64,000 nucleotides of DNA from Canna indica (Eukaryota > Streptophyta > Magnoliopsida > Zingiberales > Cannaceae): NCBI GenBank assembly GCA_034359265.1, contig CP136894.1, positions 29,666,501 through 29,730,500 on the forward strand. Direction: 5' to 3'. Shown piece after piece: positions 31,718 through 43,112 of this stretch. Position numbers and translations under genes: made by a program. The notes below the pieces were generated by a model, which worked only from the letters and a program-made list of their open reading frames with translations, made no database searches and was not told the origin of the DNA. Position 1 is the first letter of the stretch; the number at the start of each line of letters is the position of its first letter.

Positions 31718-33480
31718 ATGGAGGCACATGATGATGCCGTGATGAGTGGAAGCAGAAGTAACTCTGCTGGCAGACGAGGCATAGGCCGGGGTCGCGGCAG
31801 AGGCAGAGGCCGTGTTACCAACCTCGTGGCTCAGGAGGAGGCAGTGCGAGATCCCAGAGTTGTACTGCTAGCGACCCAAGTGACTGAGCTGATCGAGGAG
31901 CTTCGCAGGGAATAGGATGAATTCCGTAGGGAATAGGAGGAGTTCCATAGGGAGCGAGAGGAGCTTCGTAAGGAGCGAGAGCTGGCGCAACAGCGGACCC
32001 CACCTCTACCACCAGCGGCACCCACAATGATCGAGCCGGTCATGCCGGTTCAGTCTGGATAAGGGTAAGAAGACCGGTGAGAGCCGGTGGTAAGGAGCTC
32101 GTTGCACATGGACTTCATAAAGTTGAAGCCGCCAATATTCACAAGCATAGATCAAGTAGTGGAGGTGACAACATTCCTAAATGACTGTACAGAGCTATGT
32201 CCGATCTTGGAGTGTTCCTTTGAGGCGATGGCACACATAGTCGGGCTGCAACTTAGGGGCCCAGTGAAAGAGTGGCACCAGGCATGGAGGGCACATAGGA
32301 GGACTCATGCACCAGCCCCTACAAGGGGAGAATTCTGGACTGCTATCATCGAAAAGTACCTACACAGGAATGTCCGCAAAAGGCGGGCAAGAGAGTTCGA
32401 GCAGCTTCGCTAGATGGGCACCATGACAGTGTCGAAGTATGAGATCAAGTTCACACGATTGTCCCATTACCACCCATCCCTAGTGGTGACTGAGACGGAC
32501 CGGATGAGACGATTCGTGGAGGGTCTGAGGGTACAGATTGGCAGACTAATACATTACACCAAGGACACTACCTTTGTTCAGGTGGTGGATGAGGCAATGC
32601 GGAAGGAAGCCATGGTACCTACTGACCGGCAAGATGGACAAGCTTGGAAGAGGTTCAGGCAGCACTGTTAGGAGGATAGGTGAACCCAGTCTGAGGGTGT
32701 CGGCACTGGGACGTCGCACCCACAGAGCCAGGGATAGGGAAATTTCAGAGGCCGTACGCGGACGGAACCACCAACGTCTACTCAGAGTACCACAATACCA
32801 TGAGGGTAGAGAGACGAGGTCCCAGAGTATAGGTAGTGCGAGAGGAGGCACAGAGGAGCTTGCTACGGTCCAAGTACCTATGTTGGGTGTGGCCAGCCAG
32901 GCCACATCAAGAGGGACTGCCCTGCAGGCGGTCAGGTAGTAGTACCACCCAGAGGGAGAGCTCCTATGTCGACAACTTCAGTAGCGCGACAAACTCAGAC
33001 TTAGGGGACAGGGCAACAGCACACGGCGGGTCCAGGGAGGCCACCTGCTCGCGTCTTTGCATTGACTCCTAAGGGCGCAGAGGCATCCAATGCAGTAGTG
33101 ACATGTATCATTTTAGTTTGTACATTACCTACTTATGCACTGTTTGATCCAAGTGCTACTCATTCATTCCTATATGAGTTGCTAGCATTGAGGTTGGAAA
33201 AAGATAAGAGTTGGTTAGTAGAATCATTAACAGTGTCTACACCTACGGGCATACTGTTGTTGCGAGGACGGTCTTCAGGGACTGTGACATTTCCATAGTG
33301 GGCACGATCTAAAAGCGGAGCTGATGCTATTACCAACCTTAGAGTTGGATGTAATTCTGGGCATAAACTGGCTATCAACCCATTATGCGTCAGTCAGTTG
33401 CAGGACAAAGGTGGTGATATTTTTGCAAGCCAGGAATACCACCCTTTACCTTTCAGGGAGATGGGCGAGTAGACTCTATT
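31718..33480 (+). pseudogene. Gypsy D gag and aspartic protease
   Basis: The ATG at 31718 is collinear with that of element C. The N-terminus (MEAHDDAVMSGSRSNSAG, then an Arg-Gly run near residues 20-32) is better kept than in C. The gag domain is at about 32087-32410 (MDFIKLKPPIF, LQLRGPVKEWHQ) and 32414-32671 (MTVSKYEIKFTRLSHYHPS). The knuckle near 32875, in a shifted frame, reads [14 protein letters not shown], again Tyr for the first Cys. The protease active site at about 33146 reads FDPSATHSF, so it is altered, followed by VILGINWLS near 33350. Stops and frameshifts are frequent. Confidence 0.83.
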
Positions 33481-34160
33481 TGGGTGATCTATGCTCTTCA
33501 GGCCCGCAAACTAATGATGGGTGGCTGTCAGTCATTCTTTGTTTTTATTTATGCAGATGTTACCGGCGAGGGCTTGACAAGTAGTACTCTTGTGGTCATG
33601 GACTTCCCTGATGTGTTTCCTGAGGAGTTACCAGGACTACGACCTGTACGGGAGACTGAGGTCTGTATTGAGCTGCAGCTGGGGGTGAAGCCTATATCAA
33701 TTCCCCCATACTGAATGGTACCCGCAGAGCTGAGGGAGCTTAAGGTGCAGTTGCAGGAGCTGTTAGACATTGAGTTCATTCGCCCAAGTGTCTTACCCTA
33801 AGGGGGTGTCGGAAAGATGGATTCATGTGAATGTGCATTGATTACTGATAGCTCAATAAGGTGACGTTCAAGAACCGATACCTGCTTCCCAGGATTGATG
33901 ACTTATTTGATCAGTTGTAGGGGGCTCTGTGGTTTCTCAAAGATTGATCTGAGATCAGGGTATCATCAGTTGAGGATTAGAGATTAGGATATTCAGAAGA
34001 TGGCTTTCAAGATGCGGTATGGACATTATGAGTTCCCGGTCATGTCCTTTGGGCTTACTAATGCCCAGGTAGCCTTTATGGAGCTAATGAACTGAGTGTT
34101 CAAGTGAGAGTTTTGGTTGACCAGTGTGGGATTCCTGGGACATATTGTATCCCGGGATGG
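33481..34160 (+). pseudogene. Gypsy D truncated reverse transcriptase start
   Basis: After DFPDVFPEELPGLRPVRETEV (about 33600-33665) the RT N-terminal blocks are present in broken frames (CIDY near 33838, RYLLPRIDDLFDQL near 33877, RSGYHQLRI near 33953, SFGLTNA near 34050, a few residues of the FLGHIVS region near 34130-34155). The sequence then jumps at about 34160 into the middle of the 3' LTR. The catalytic FIDD region, RNase H and integrase are absent. Confidence 0.82.
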
Positions 34161-34965
34161 TGAAACCCCAAAGAAATAGTCCGGAGACCTGACCGGTGAG
34201 GGGTACGTATGCCCCAAAGAGACGGATCGAAAGAGCCAGTGTAGATGAGGGGAGTGCATGCCCCAAAGTGATGGCACTAAGCTGGGTGGTAGTTCGGAGG
34301 CCACACCGTCTACCTACCCTACGTGGCTGTGAGAGACCGATGGGTCCTATGATCATTCATGAGGTCGTGTTATTGCATTATGAGATTATTTATCTATTGG
34401 TGGATATTGTTATCATACGCAGGGTAGTGGATAAGCTTTTGATGTTATTCTTGTCATTACTGCTTATATTTTATGCCTGCTTCTATTTGATTATGCATGA
34501 TGTTGATATGGTGGAATGAGGACTGATCTACTCACTAAGTCCTTGTTGGATTTACCCCTCATTTTTGTTGTTTTTCAGCACCTGAACGAGATCAGAGAGG
34601 TACCAGAGTGCAGTAGCGCGGCTGGTGGCGGTAGGGCTACGGGTCTCGTGACATGTCATGGTCGAGGGGATACCTGAGTCCTTTTAGTTTTCTTCGAGTT
34701 GTTGAGTCATGTAGACTCGGGTTATTTGTTTCCGCATTATTCCTTACTTTTAGGTGTCTTGGTTTATTGATTAAACTTTCTTTAAATAACTTGAACACTT
34801 ATATTTTATTGAGTCTATGGTTTGGTTTGAAATCAAGTATCCATTTTATCCCTTTTAAAATGATATAGATTGTTCAGGTTATTTATTGTGTTGTGGTTTG
34901 AGTTGTGTTACGCTTTGGGGTACGTGGCGTACTCTGGCCAGTCATACCGGATTTGGGGTGTGATA
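34161..34965 (+). repeat. Gypsy D 3' LTR, truncated
   Basis: This matches the end of the D 5' LTR from about 30720 to 31524 and ends TGTGATA before GAATG. About two thirds of the LTR, including its promoter, is missing because of the deletion that joins RT to LTR at about 34160. Confidence 0.87.
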
Positions 34966-34970
34966 GAATG

Positions 34971-35806
34971 CCTAGCACACTTCCACTAGGTTTCAGGGCT
35001 GCGTATTAGCAATCTAAAATCCCACATATACATCTCTAGCACATCCACGGAACTGTGGTCCTCTATTGCTATAGTGCTAGATATGCCCTTTGGTTCTCTA
35101 CCTCTACGCTCCTTGGGGGTTCCTTTGTTATCGACTAGGCCATCATTCCAAGACTGCCAACCCTTGATGGATAGCATTCAACTAAAATAAATGGATGAAC
35201 AAGCAAGTGTCTTTCTTTTGCAGGTCATCTGGAACTTATAAAATATGTTTTAATGGGGAAGGTATTGTTTTGGTGCTCCTCCTTCTCCCTTCCCCAACAA
35301 ATTATTATCCGCATAGAACAACTATTGGCACGATTCCTTTGGTCTGGCCGAACACATAAATGTAATCGGCGAATTGCCTGGTTGTTGGTTTGCAAACCTA
35401 AAGAAAAAGGAGGATTCGGTCTGAAGAACATAAGAAAACTAATCCATGCATGTATGATGAGATACATATGGGCTATTGCTTCAAAAAAGGACTCTCTTTG
35501 GGTGAGATGGATACACAGTAATAACCTGGAAGTACACTCTATTTGGACCCACCAGGCACCTTTAGTGGCATCTTGGGCGACAAGAAGCGTCTTCAATGTC
35601 AGATACCTTGCACAACCCCTTGTCACTTACAAGATAGGCAATGATAGAGACACCAAGCTATGGCATGACCCATGGCACTCTAACGAGATCCTCCTTCATA
35701 TTGTGAGGCAACATCCATATAGCATCCCTACCCTTATTACTGACAGAGTATCTCCAGGGGGGTGGAACATAGTTGGCTACCAGTATTCATTCGTCATTGG
35801 TGCATG
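34971..35806 (+). pseudogene. LINE ORF2 C-terminal part
   Basis: Directly after the insertion point the frame reads SGLRISNLKSHIYIS and, near 35110, LGVPLLSTRPSFQDCQPLMD, the block that follows the RT core in plant L1 elements. The open stretch 35253-35806 has ARFLWSGRTHKCNRRIAWLLVCKPK, GGFGLKNIRKLIHACMMRYIW, SLWVRWIHS and KLWHDPWHSN, the usual C-terminal region before the terminal zinc-binding part. A frameshift near 35240 and later stops disable it. Degraded coding similarity runs on to about 36420. Confidence 0.85.
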
Positions 35807-36699
35807 ACAGAACCTACAACAGGTCAATAACACATGATAGACATGGGGGGATACCATACTCTGGACAACATCCACATTTGGCAAATTCAGTCTCAAAATT
35901 GCCTACAACAGCTTCATGTCTACAGAATTTGATGTAGCATGGCATGGTTTGCTTTGGTTCAAAGGCCACATACCTCGGTTCTCTTTTATCTCATGGCTGG
36001 CTTTCTGGAGGAGGCTTCCCACATTTGACTACATGCAGGGATGAGGAAAACAAGGGCCGAGTATATGTTACCTCTGTTAGGAAGATAATGAGAGCACAAA
36101 ACATATCATTTTCAGATGCAAATACTCGCATAGGTACTTGATCGATGTCGCATAATACCACACATGGACACCTTGTCTAATTGTATGTCATGGCTCTAGC
36201 ATCACTTAGGTGGATGATAAGATGCAAAATTATTGAGAAAGTTTCTTCTCACTACCACTATATATCATATATGGAGGGAGCACAATCGACTACTACATGA
36301 TGAAAAATAATTATCTTGAGAGGCCCTCGCTGGAACCATCCTGGAGGACACCACAACGAAGAGGAACAGAGACACCCCTACATCCGCTAGAAACTACTGA
36401 GGTACTTTATTCTAATTTTGAGTTCTTGGCTTGTCCCAGACTGTGGGATATAGTGTTTTATGCTATATGATGTAGATGAGTCATTTCCTTGTTGTTCTAG
36501 CCTGCCCCGGGCTGTGGGATGTGTTTTCTAGCTTAGTTTCACGTTAGCTACCTCCATGCCTAGGTTTTGGGTTTTGACTTGCCGATGGCAATGCCGAAGG
36601 TGAGTACAAGATTCTTTCCCCTAGATTGATGGGTTACTCAATTCTTCATGTATACTTTTTCTCATAAATATAAATTTCTCTTACCTTGTTGCAAAAAAA
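34971..36699 (+). mobile_element. L1-type LINE, second segment (end of ORF2, 3' end)
   Basis: The LINE resumes after the GAATG duplication. ORF2 coding is visible to about 36420, followed by a 3' region ending in TTGCAAAAAAA (36690-36699), which looks like the short A-rich tail of a plant L1. An LTR with a damaged start follows at once, so the exact end and any LINE target duplication are uncertain. Confidence 0.8.
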
Positions 36700-38353
36700 C
36701 TAGGTCTTAATCTTGGTATTGATGATAACAAACATGGAACTAATGATTTCATGGAGAAATATTTTCAGGTTCCAAGTCAAGTAGTGCACGACGTCTGTGA
36801 TCGAAAAAATGACGAAATCGACAAAAATCGAAAGGACGCTCTTGACGCTCGGTTTAAGGTGTGTAGTATATGTTGTATATCCTCTATTGATGCATAAGAA
36901 CCATAAAAGCCGAACCCAAAACTTGAAAACTTGAAAATTGAAAAATCAGCCTTAACCTAGTTATCAGTCGAAGTTCGGCCGAAGGTTGATTGACCAAAGA
37001 TTAACCGAACAACTCTTTTTCTTGTCATTTCAAGCTAGGGATGGCAATTCAAACCGGTTAACCGCGGATAACCGAACAGTAAAATCCGGTTTTGGATAGT
37101 GGATTTGCGGTTCGGTTTTGGTTTCGGATAGTAAAAACCAAAAATTATTTAAAATCGGTTCGGTTTCGTTTATCGGGTCGCGGTTAACCGGTAACCAAAA
37201 CCGGTTATATATTTGGTTTCGGTTACCGGTTTTTTACGGTTAATCGATATTTGAAATCGGTTTTGTTATTAATATTTGAATCAGTTATTCGTTTACTATC
37301 GGTTTTTTATGATTAACCGGTATCCGAAACCAATTTTGTTATTAATCTTTGAATCGGTTATCCGTTTACTACCTGTTAACCGATTAGTAAACGGATAATC
37401 GGTTCTATCCGAATCAAAAAATTTGGTTTCGATTATTCGTGGATAACTGAAACTGAGCCGATTTCAGTTTCGGATATAGGCTTTTGAAACCGACCGGTTT
37501 CGGTTTTGATTTTGGTTAGCGGGTTTGAAAATCAGTTTCGGTTTCAGTTAACCCCCAAAAGTACTGCTAACCGAACCGTTGCCATCCCTATTTCAAGCCA
37601 TTGAACCTGAACTCCACTTCATGTTTTCTCTATATAAACACCTTACCTGCCTTCATTTAACTCTTAGAACATCTTGAGCCATCCTTTGATCATCTTTGAG
37701 CTTACTTGAGCCATATTTTTGAAGAAACCCTAGTTTGAGCCTAGAAACCTTGATGTTGCCTTAGAGCATGCATCAATTCATCATCAAGGCATCAAGAGGA
37801 GCTAAGACTTCTTGATTGAGAGCTAAGTTATATTTGTTTTATTATTGCTCTCATTTTAATTGTATTTTGTGGTTTATTTTGTATACTTGAAGTGTTTGTG
37901 TAGACCTATAATGTAGGTCTTAGAGTAGGGTGGTTGCCTTGGTGTTAAGGCATAAGTCCACTCGGTTCACTAGGAATTGTATTGTTGTCCTTGTGGGAGA
38001 GGTGTTGGAGGTATTCTCGGGGAGAGAGTAACCCTCGTGGAGAGGGTCAATGCCTTAGCTTGTAAATCCTCTAGGACGAAACAATATAATCATAGTGAAT
38101 TAGGTTGAAATCCTAAGCATGGTGCTTAGGTAGAGGAGTAGGCGGGGTTGCCGAACCACTATAAACACTTGTGTTTGCATTGCCTCTCATTGTGTGTGCT
38201 TACTTACTTATCATCTTCACTTCCTCACTTAGTTATTTTAATCTTAATTTAGTTAAGTTTGAAAGAAATGATTAAAATCTGAATTAGACATAAACTTATA
38301 GTAAACACACTATTAACCCCCCCCCCCTTCTAGTGTAGGTCATTCACCTCACA
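36700..38353 (+). repeat. LTR, Sirevirus-like family X relative, with hAT insertion
   Basis: This begins in GGTCTTAATCTTGG..GATGATAACAAACATGG, the conserved LTR start region, but the first bases are altered or missing. It ends CACCTCACA at 38353. It holds the hAT-type element at 37036-37590, a TATA box (TATATAAA, about 37631), the U5-side hairpin (38112-38130) and an 11-base C run (38317-38327). It has no palindrome array, so the array is not universal in the family. No target duplication is evident. The left neighbour is the LINE tail and the right neighbour a CACTA transposase. Confidence 0.75.
37036..37590. mobile_element. hAT-type non-autonomous element
   Basis: Termini TAGGGATGGCAA and TTGCCATCCCTA are perfect 12-bp inverted repeats, flanked by a perfect 8-bp duplication TTTCAAGC (37028-37035, 37591-37598). 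An 8-bp duplication with TAGGG ends fits the hAT superfamily. The 555-bp interior is packed with CGGTTAACCG and GGTTTCGGTT motifs on both strands and has a roughly 73-bp tandem duplication (about 37226-37372). No transposase is encoded. Confidence 0.88.
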
Positions 38354-39588
38354 AATGTTGAGTCAGTTCCTGAGATGTCAGTGCCGAATATTAGAGTTGT
38401 TGATATCATAGAAGAACAATCTTCGATAGAAATTGAATTATCGAATAAATAGGTCACAGAATTTTACGAGTTGTTGAAAGCTGCAAACAAACCATTGTAT
38501 GAAAATTGCGATGAATACACTAGATTATTGACAATGACACAATTCCTCAACATCAAGTCTTATTGTAATACCACTGAGGTTGCATTTTATCGGCTTGCGA
38601 GATTTTTCCATTGAGCATTACCTAAAGATAACAAGTTGGAGCCAACTTTCTATAAGACGAAGAAGATGATGAAAAAATTAGGGCTTGGGTATGAAAAAAA
38701 ATATGCATGTATGTTCAAACAACTGCATTTTATATTATGAAGAAAATACATAGTTGAATGAATGCTGAGTATGTCAACATTCTCGTTATAAGGAGAAGAC
38801 ACTGTCTTGATAGAAAAATATTTTGTTTATGGTGCTTCAGTATTTTCCACTAACACCAAGGCTTCAAAGGTCATTCATGTCAGAGAGGACTACCTGTACA
38901 TGAGTTGGCATGCAAAAAAGCTATGATGATACAATAATGACTGATCCATCTGAAAGTGAAGTGTGGAAACCTTAGGATAAGTGTCTTCCTTCGTTTGCAA
39001 GGTATACTAGAAATGTGAGATTGAGATTGTGCACAAATGGTTTCAATCTGTTTGGTCATTCGTCAACTCTTTGTTCAATTTGGCTAGTGCTCCTAACAAT
39101 TTATAATTTATAGTCGTCAATGTGTATGAAAGATGAATTTATTTTTCTTTCAATCTTTATTCCTGGTCCTAGTGGAGCGCAAAAAGAAATTGACGTGTTT
39201 CTTCGACCCCTAGTTGATGAATTGATCGAAAACATTGTGGACTAAGGGAACCATCATTTATGATTGTCATCGAAAGTAAAATTTTACTTTAAGGGTTGCT
39301 ATCCGTGGACAATCAATGATTTTTCGGCTTATGGCATGTTGTTTGGTTGGAGCACGCATGAGAGACTCTCTTGTCTATATTGTATGAAACACTCTAAAGC
39401 ATTCAGTCTTGAGAACGAGCAGAAAGCTTCCCTTTTTGATTATCATCGCCGATTCCTACCAGCTAACTATTTGTATCAAAGAAATCATGACAAATTGATC
39501 AAGGGGGGATCGAAAGAGATGAGCCACCACTGATATTGTGACTTTAGCACGTGTTTCCTTGCTCCCAAACATTGTGTTTTGTCAGAAT
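38354..39588 (+). pseudogene. CACTA (En/Spm) transposase, first fragment
   Basis: Broken frames match the TNP2-like transposase (Transposase_21 family): YELLKAANKPLYENCDEYTRL (about 38470), an FYKTKKMMKKLGLGYEKK block (about 38650), DEFIFLSIFIPGP (about 39130), EIDVFLRPLVDELIENIV and, in the open stretch 39264-39533, YPWTINDFSAYGMLFGWST and LSCLYCMKHSKAF. Regions before about 38380 are lost at the LTR border. At 39588 a solo LTR interrupts it. Enzymes of this family cut and join CACTA element ends; here no CACTA termini are visible. Confidence 0.85.
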
Positions 39589-40723
39589 TGTAAGAAGAAT
39601 GGCTACACTAGAAGGGGTGAATAGTGTATTCACTATAAACATAAGCCAAATTCTGGTTTTAATTATTTCTTTCAAACTTAGGCAAATCACAATTTAAATA
39701 ACTAAGTGTAGAAGCGAATATGATAAGTAGTAAGCACACACAATCACACGTATTTATAGTGGTTCGACAACCCCGCCTACTCCACTACTTAAGCACTCTG
39801 CTTAGGATTTCAACATAATTCATTATAATTATATTGTTTCCTCCTAGAGGATTTACAAGCTAAGGCACCGATTATCTCCCGAAGGATTACTCTCTCCCTA
39901 AGTGTACCTCCATCACCTCTCTCACAAGGACAATAATACAATTACTAGTGAACAGATGGACTTATGCCTTAACACCAAGGCAACCACAAAATTCCAAGAC
40001 CTACACCCTAGGTCTACACACACGCTTTAAATACAATAAAAACAAACCAAAATACACAAGTAAATGAGAGCAAATACTAAACAATAACAACTTAGCTCTC
40101 AAATGAAGTCCTAGCTCCTCTTGATGCCTTAATGATGAATCAATGCTAACTCAAAGGCAATATCATGGTTTCTAGGTTCAAACTAGGGTTTCTTTAAAAC
40201 AATGGCTCAAGTAAGTTCAAAGATGATCAAAGGATGGCTTAAGATGTTCCAAGAGTGCATAGGATGGTTGTTAGGGAGTTTATATAGGTATATATGAAGA
40301 GGGTGACTGGGTTAAATGGATTAATGACTTGAAAAAGAGTTGCTGGGCTGTTCGGTTGCAGGTTGGCCGAAGGTTGCTTGACTGAAGCATCAACCCATAA
40401 CTGCACAGTGTGCACTTTCAGCACTGCTTCGATTTTTGGTCCGAGTTTTGGTTTCGAGTTTTGGTTTCTTCATCATCAACATATATTTAGAGTATTATAC
40501 ATTTGTTCTAGACACCCTTAGACATAAACCTACATATTTTCTGACTTTTGAGTGCATCGACCAATGTTCTTTCGATTTTTTTGATATCGCACCGATCTTC
40601 CGATCGCGGACGTGCATGCTACTTGACTTGGAACCTAAAATTATTTCTCTATGAAATGTTAGTTCCGAGTCTATTATCATCAAAACCAAGATTAAAACCA
40701 AGATTGAAAATATTAGGCCAACA
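39589..40723 (-). repeat. Solo LTR, family X relative
   Basis: Minus sense TGTTGGCCTAATA to TTCTTACA, 1135 bp, with a perfect AGAAT duplication (39584-39588, 40724-40728). The TATA box is at about 40279-40286 (minus) and the U5-side hairpin near 39792-39810 has one mismatch. It lacks the palindrome array, like the LTR at 36700-38353. Confidence 0.9.
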
Positions 40724-40918
40724 AGAATGGTAGTGACACGCTTTGGTCAAACATATAACTGGGTAAAAAAGAGCATATTTTGGGAATTATTGTATTGGAG
40801 TACATTATTGATTCAACATAATTTAGAAGTAACATACATTGAGAAAATTGCTTTTGAAAATATTTTTAATACTTTGATGGATGTTTTGGAAAAACAAAAG
40901 ATATTGTGAAGGCCCGAA
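40724..40918 (+). pseudogene. CACTA transposase, second fragment
   Basis: This continues the transposase beyond the solo LTR: WVKKSIFWELLYWSTLLIQH then EVTYIEKIAFENIFNTLMDV (about 40760-40890), which corresponds to the conserved WKKxSIFFELPYW...DVMHIEKN region that follows the zinc-like block of TNP2. It is cut at 40918 by the LTR of the minus gag-only element. Confidence 0.87.
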
Positions 40919-42241
40919 TGTTGGTGAAATGGCCACACTAGAGGGGGGTGAATAGTTTGTTAACTAAACTTTTTGTCTAATTTCAGTTTTATCGAATTCA
41001 ACTGTTTCTTATAACTTAGGCAATACACTAATTCGAATAGCAAGCGAAAGCAATAAATAAGACAATTAAACACAACAAAGAAAGCAATGTGCGGAAATAA
41101 CTAAGTATAGCAATTAATGCACAATTACAATAGGCAATGCAAACACGATCGATTTATAGTGGTTCAGCCCCACTGCCTACTCCACTACCTAAGCACCCCA
41201 CTTAGGATTTCCAAACTAAACTTTACTAGATTAATTATTTCTTTTACAACGAGGACGTTTTCACCAGAGAGTCTCCACTCTCACACCGAAGGCACTTCCA
41301 CACCCGAAAGACTCCGCCTTCCTACCGAGAGTACTCTCTCATCTCAAACTTAAAGGACAACAATAGTAATCCTAGTAAACTAAGTTTACGCCGGTGGATT
41401 TAAACCTCAAACACCAAGGCTACCACCCAATTTCAAGACCTAACAACCTAAGTCTTCACAAGCTCAAATACAATGAAATAAATAAGAAATCAAATAACTT
41501 ATACTTAGCTCCAAACAATGAATCCTAGCTCCTCTTGATGCCTTGATGATGAATCAAATCAAGCTTGAAGGCAAACTCAAGAAAGACAAGGTGGAAAGCT
41601 AGGGTTTCTCCAAGTAATGGCTCAATGAAAGCTTGGAAATGATCAAGGATGACTCAATGGAGTTTAGGAGTGATCAAAAGTGTCAAAGAAAGGTTGGGAC
41701 ATCAGTATTTATAGAGCCATGAAGTGTGTTCGGGTGAAACATTGCTCAACGGCTCAAAATAGAGCCATTTCTGCTTGCCGATCGTAGGTCTGATCGATCG
41801 TTGGTCGATCAACCATGCGATCGACCGAGCGACCAGAGCCCTACTGTGCTTTTTGGGCTCATTTTGATCGATCGATCAATCGACTGACCGTAGAGTACTT
41901 GTACTCTACGTAGTGTACCTGTACTCTACAGTGAGTTTCAGCCGGTTTCTTTCTTTAGTTCGGGTTTTGGATTACGAGTTTAGTTCTTTATGGGTTTTAG
42001 CATCATAAAGAGGATTTTACTATTTATCTAAACACCCTAAACCTAAGCTCTATCTTCCCGACGAAATTTGAGCGCGTCGACCAACGTCCTTTCGATTTTT
42101 TGATTTCTCCGATATTTCGATCGTGGACATTGTGCGCTAACTGATATGGAACCTGAAAATATTTCTCAATGAAACATTAGTTCTATGTTTATTATCATCA
42201 AAACCGAGATTAAGACCAAGGTAGAAAATCTTAGGCCAACA
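40919..42241 (-). repeat. 3' LTR of the minus gag-only element
   Basis: Minus sense TGTTGGCCTAAGATT to CATTTCACCAACA, 1323 bp. It has a short palindrome cluster (about 41770-41890), two back-to-back 20-bp palindromes (41890-41929), a TATA box (41706-41713) and the U5-side hairpin (41188-41206). Confidence 0.88.
41890..41929. repeat. Two adjacent 20-bp palindromes
   Basis: GTAGAGTAC-TT-GTACTCTAC (41890-41909) is a perfect foldback. The next 20 bp (41910-41929) repeat it with one mismatch. The partner LTR has the pair at about 49397-49436 with decay in the first unit. Confidence 0.8.
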
Positions 42242-42442
42242 ATCTCCCCCTTTTTTATGATGACAAACATTCTTAAGAAAATATATATAATTAAGCATAG
42301 AGGATATCAAACATGTGATTTCTCCCCCTATCATTATGCAAATCTAAATAATTATACTCCCTCTATTTATATGCATGGTTTTCCTATATTTTCTTCCCAT
42401 TTACCTATATTTTTCTCCCCCTTTTAACATCACTCAAAAATG
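42242..42442 (-). promoter_or_regulatory. Purine tracts and inverted repeats before the 3' LTR (minus copy)
   Basis: Minus-sense GGGGGAG tracts lie next to the LTR (42244-42250), near 42323 and near 42415, with a weaker one near 42360. Arms at 42185-42203 and 42252-42270 form the LTR-border inverted repeat with three mismatches in 19. The distal tract is part of the conserved foldback at 42417-42442, here decayed. Confidence 0.72.
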
Positions 42443-43112
42443 GCAAGAAATAGGCATGAAAACATGAAAATGACTAAGTATCAAATTTTGCTATCTACTC
42501 ATATTTTCTCTAACTTAGACACCTGAACATCTAACATAAGTGAATCTAATTATATCGATCAAGTTAGGGCTTAAAAGAAGGTTTCTAAGTCACTTTATTG
42601 ACTTAGGTCAAAGGGATACTTAAGTATACATAAATCAAATTCTTAAATCCCTATCAAATCATATTGTAGATAAAACTTTTTGACACTTTAACTATAGAAA
42701 CTAGATTTTTCAAGAAATCTATAGGTTCAAGAATTAGTAAAAAATCAGTTTTTTAGAAATTCCTTAAATTGCTGAAAATCTAATGGCATTTTCGTAAATA
42801 TCAGGTATTTTTTTTCAAAAGTTTTCAATTTTGATTCAAACTTTTCAGACATCGTTGAATGATCATTTAAGATGCGTGTGTTAAGTTTAAGCTCAAAATA
42901 AATCATCTAAGTTCATTTTTCATCATATCTTGATTTTAATGAAAAACTGATATTTCTAGATATCATTCCAATTATCAAAATCATTCCTAAAAATGATTTT
43001 ACTTAAGCAATAGTGTGAATGATATTAGAAATGGAATCAAAATGGTATACATGAGTTTTTATTTGAAGTTTTTGACAAAAAATCAAAGTATCGGAAAAAT
43101 GAATATTTCAAG

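Larger units (their letters stand above)
6700..34965 (+). mobile_element. Gypsy element D, host of a nested insertion complex
   Basis: D starts TGTAATGCCC at 6700 and ends TGTGATA at 34965, with a perfect 5-bp duplication GAATG on both sides, inside the LINE RT. Its own sequence is the 5' LTR in three pieces (6700-6753, 17802-19128, 30648-31524), primer site, gag, protease, the start of RT and a truncated 3' LTR. Elements A and C sit inside its 5' LTR. LTR, gag and pol are clearly related to element C. A large internal deletion removes most of RT, RNase H, integrase and the start of the 3' LTR. The final CA has become TA. Confidence 0.88.
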
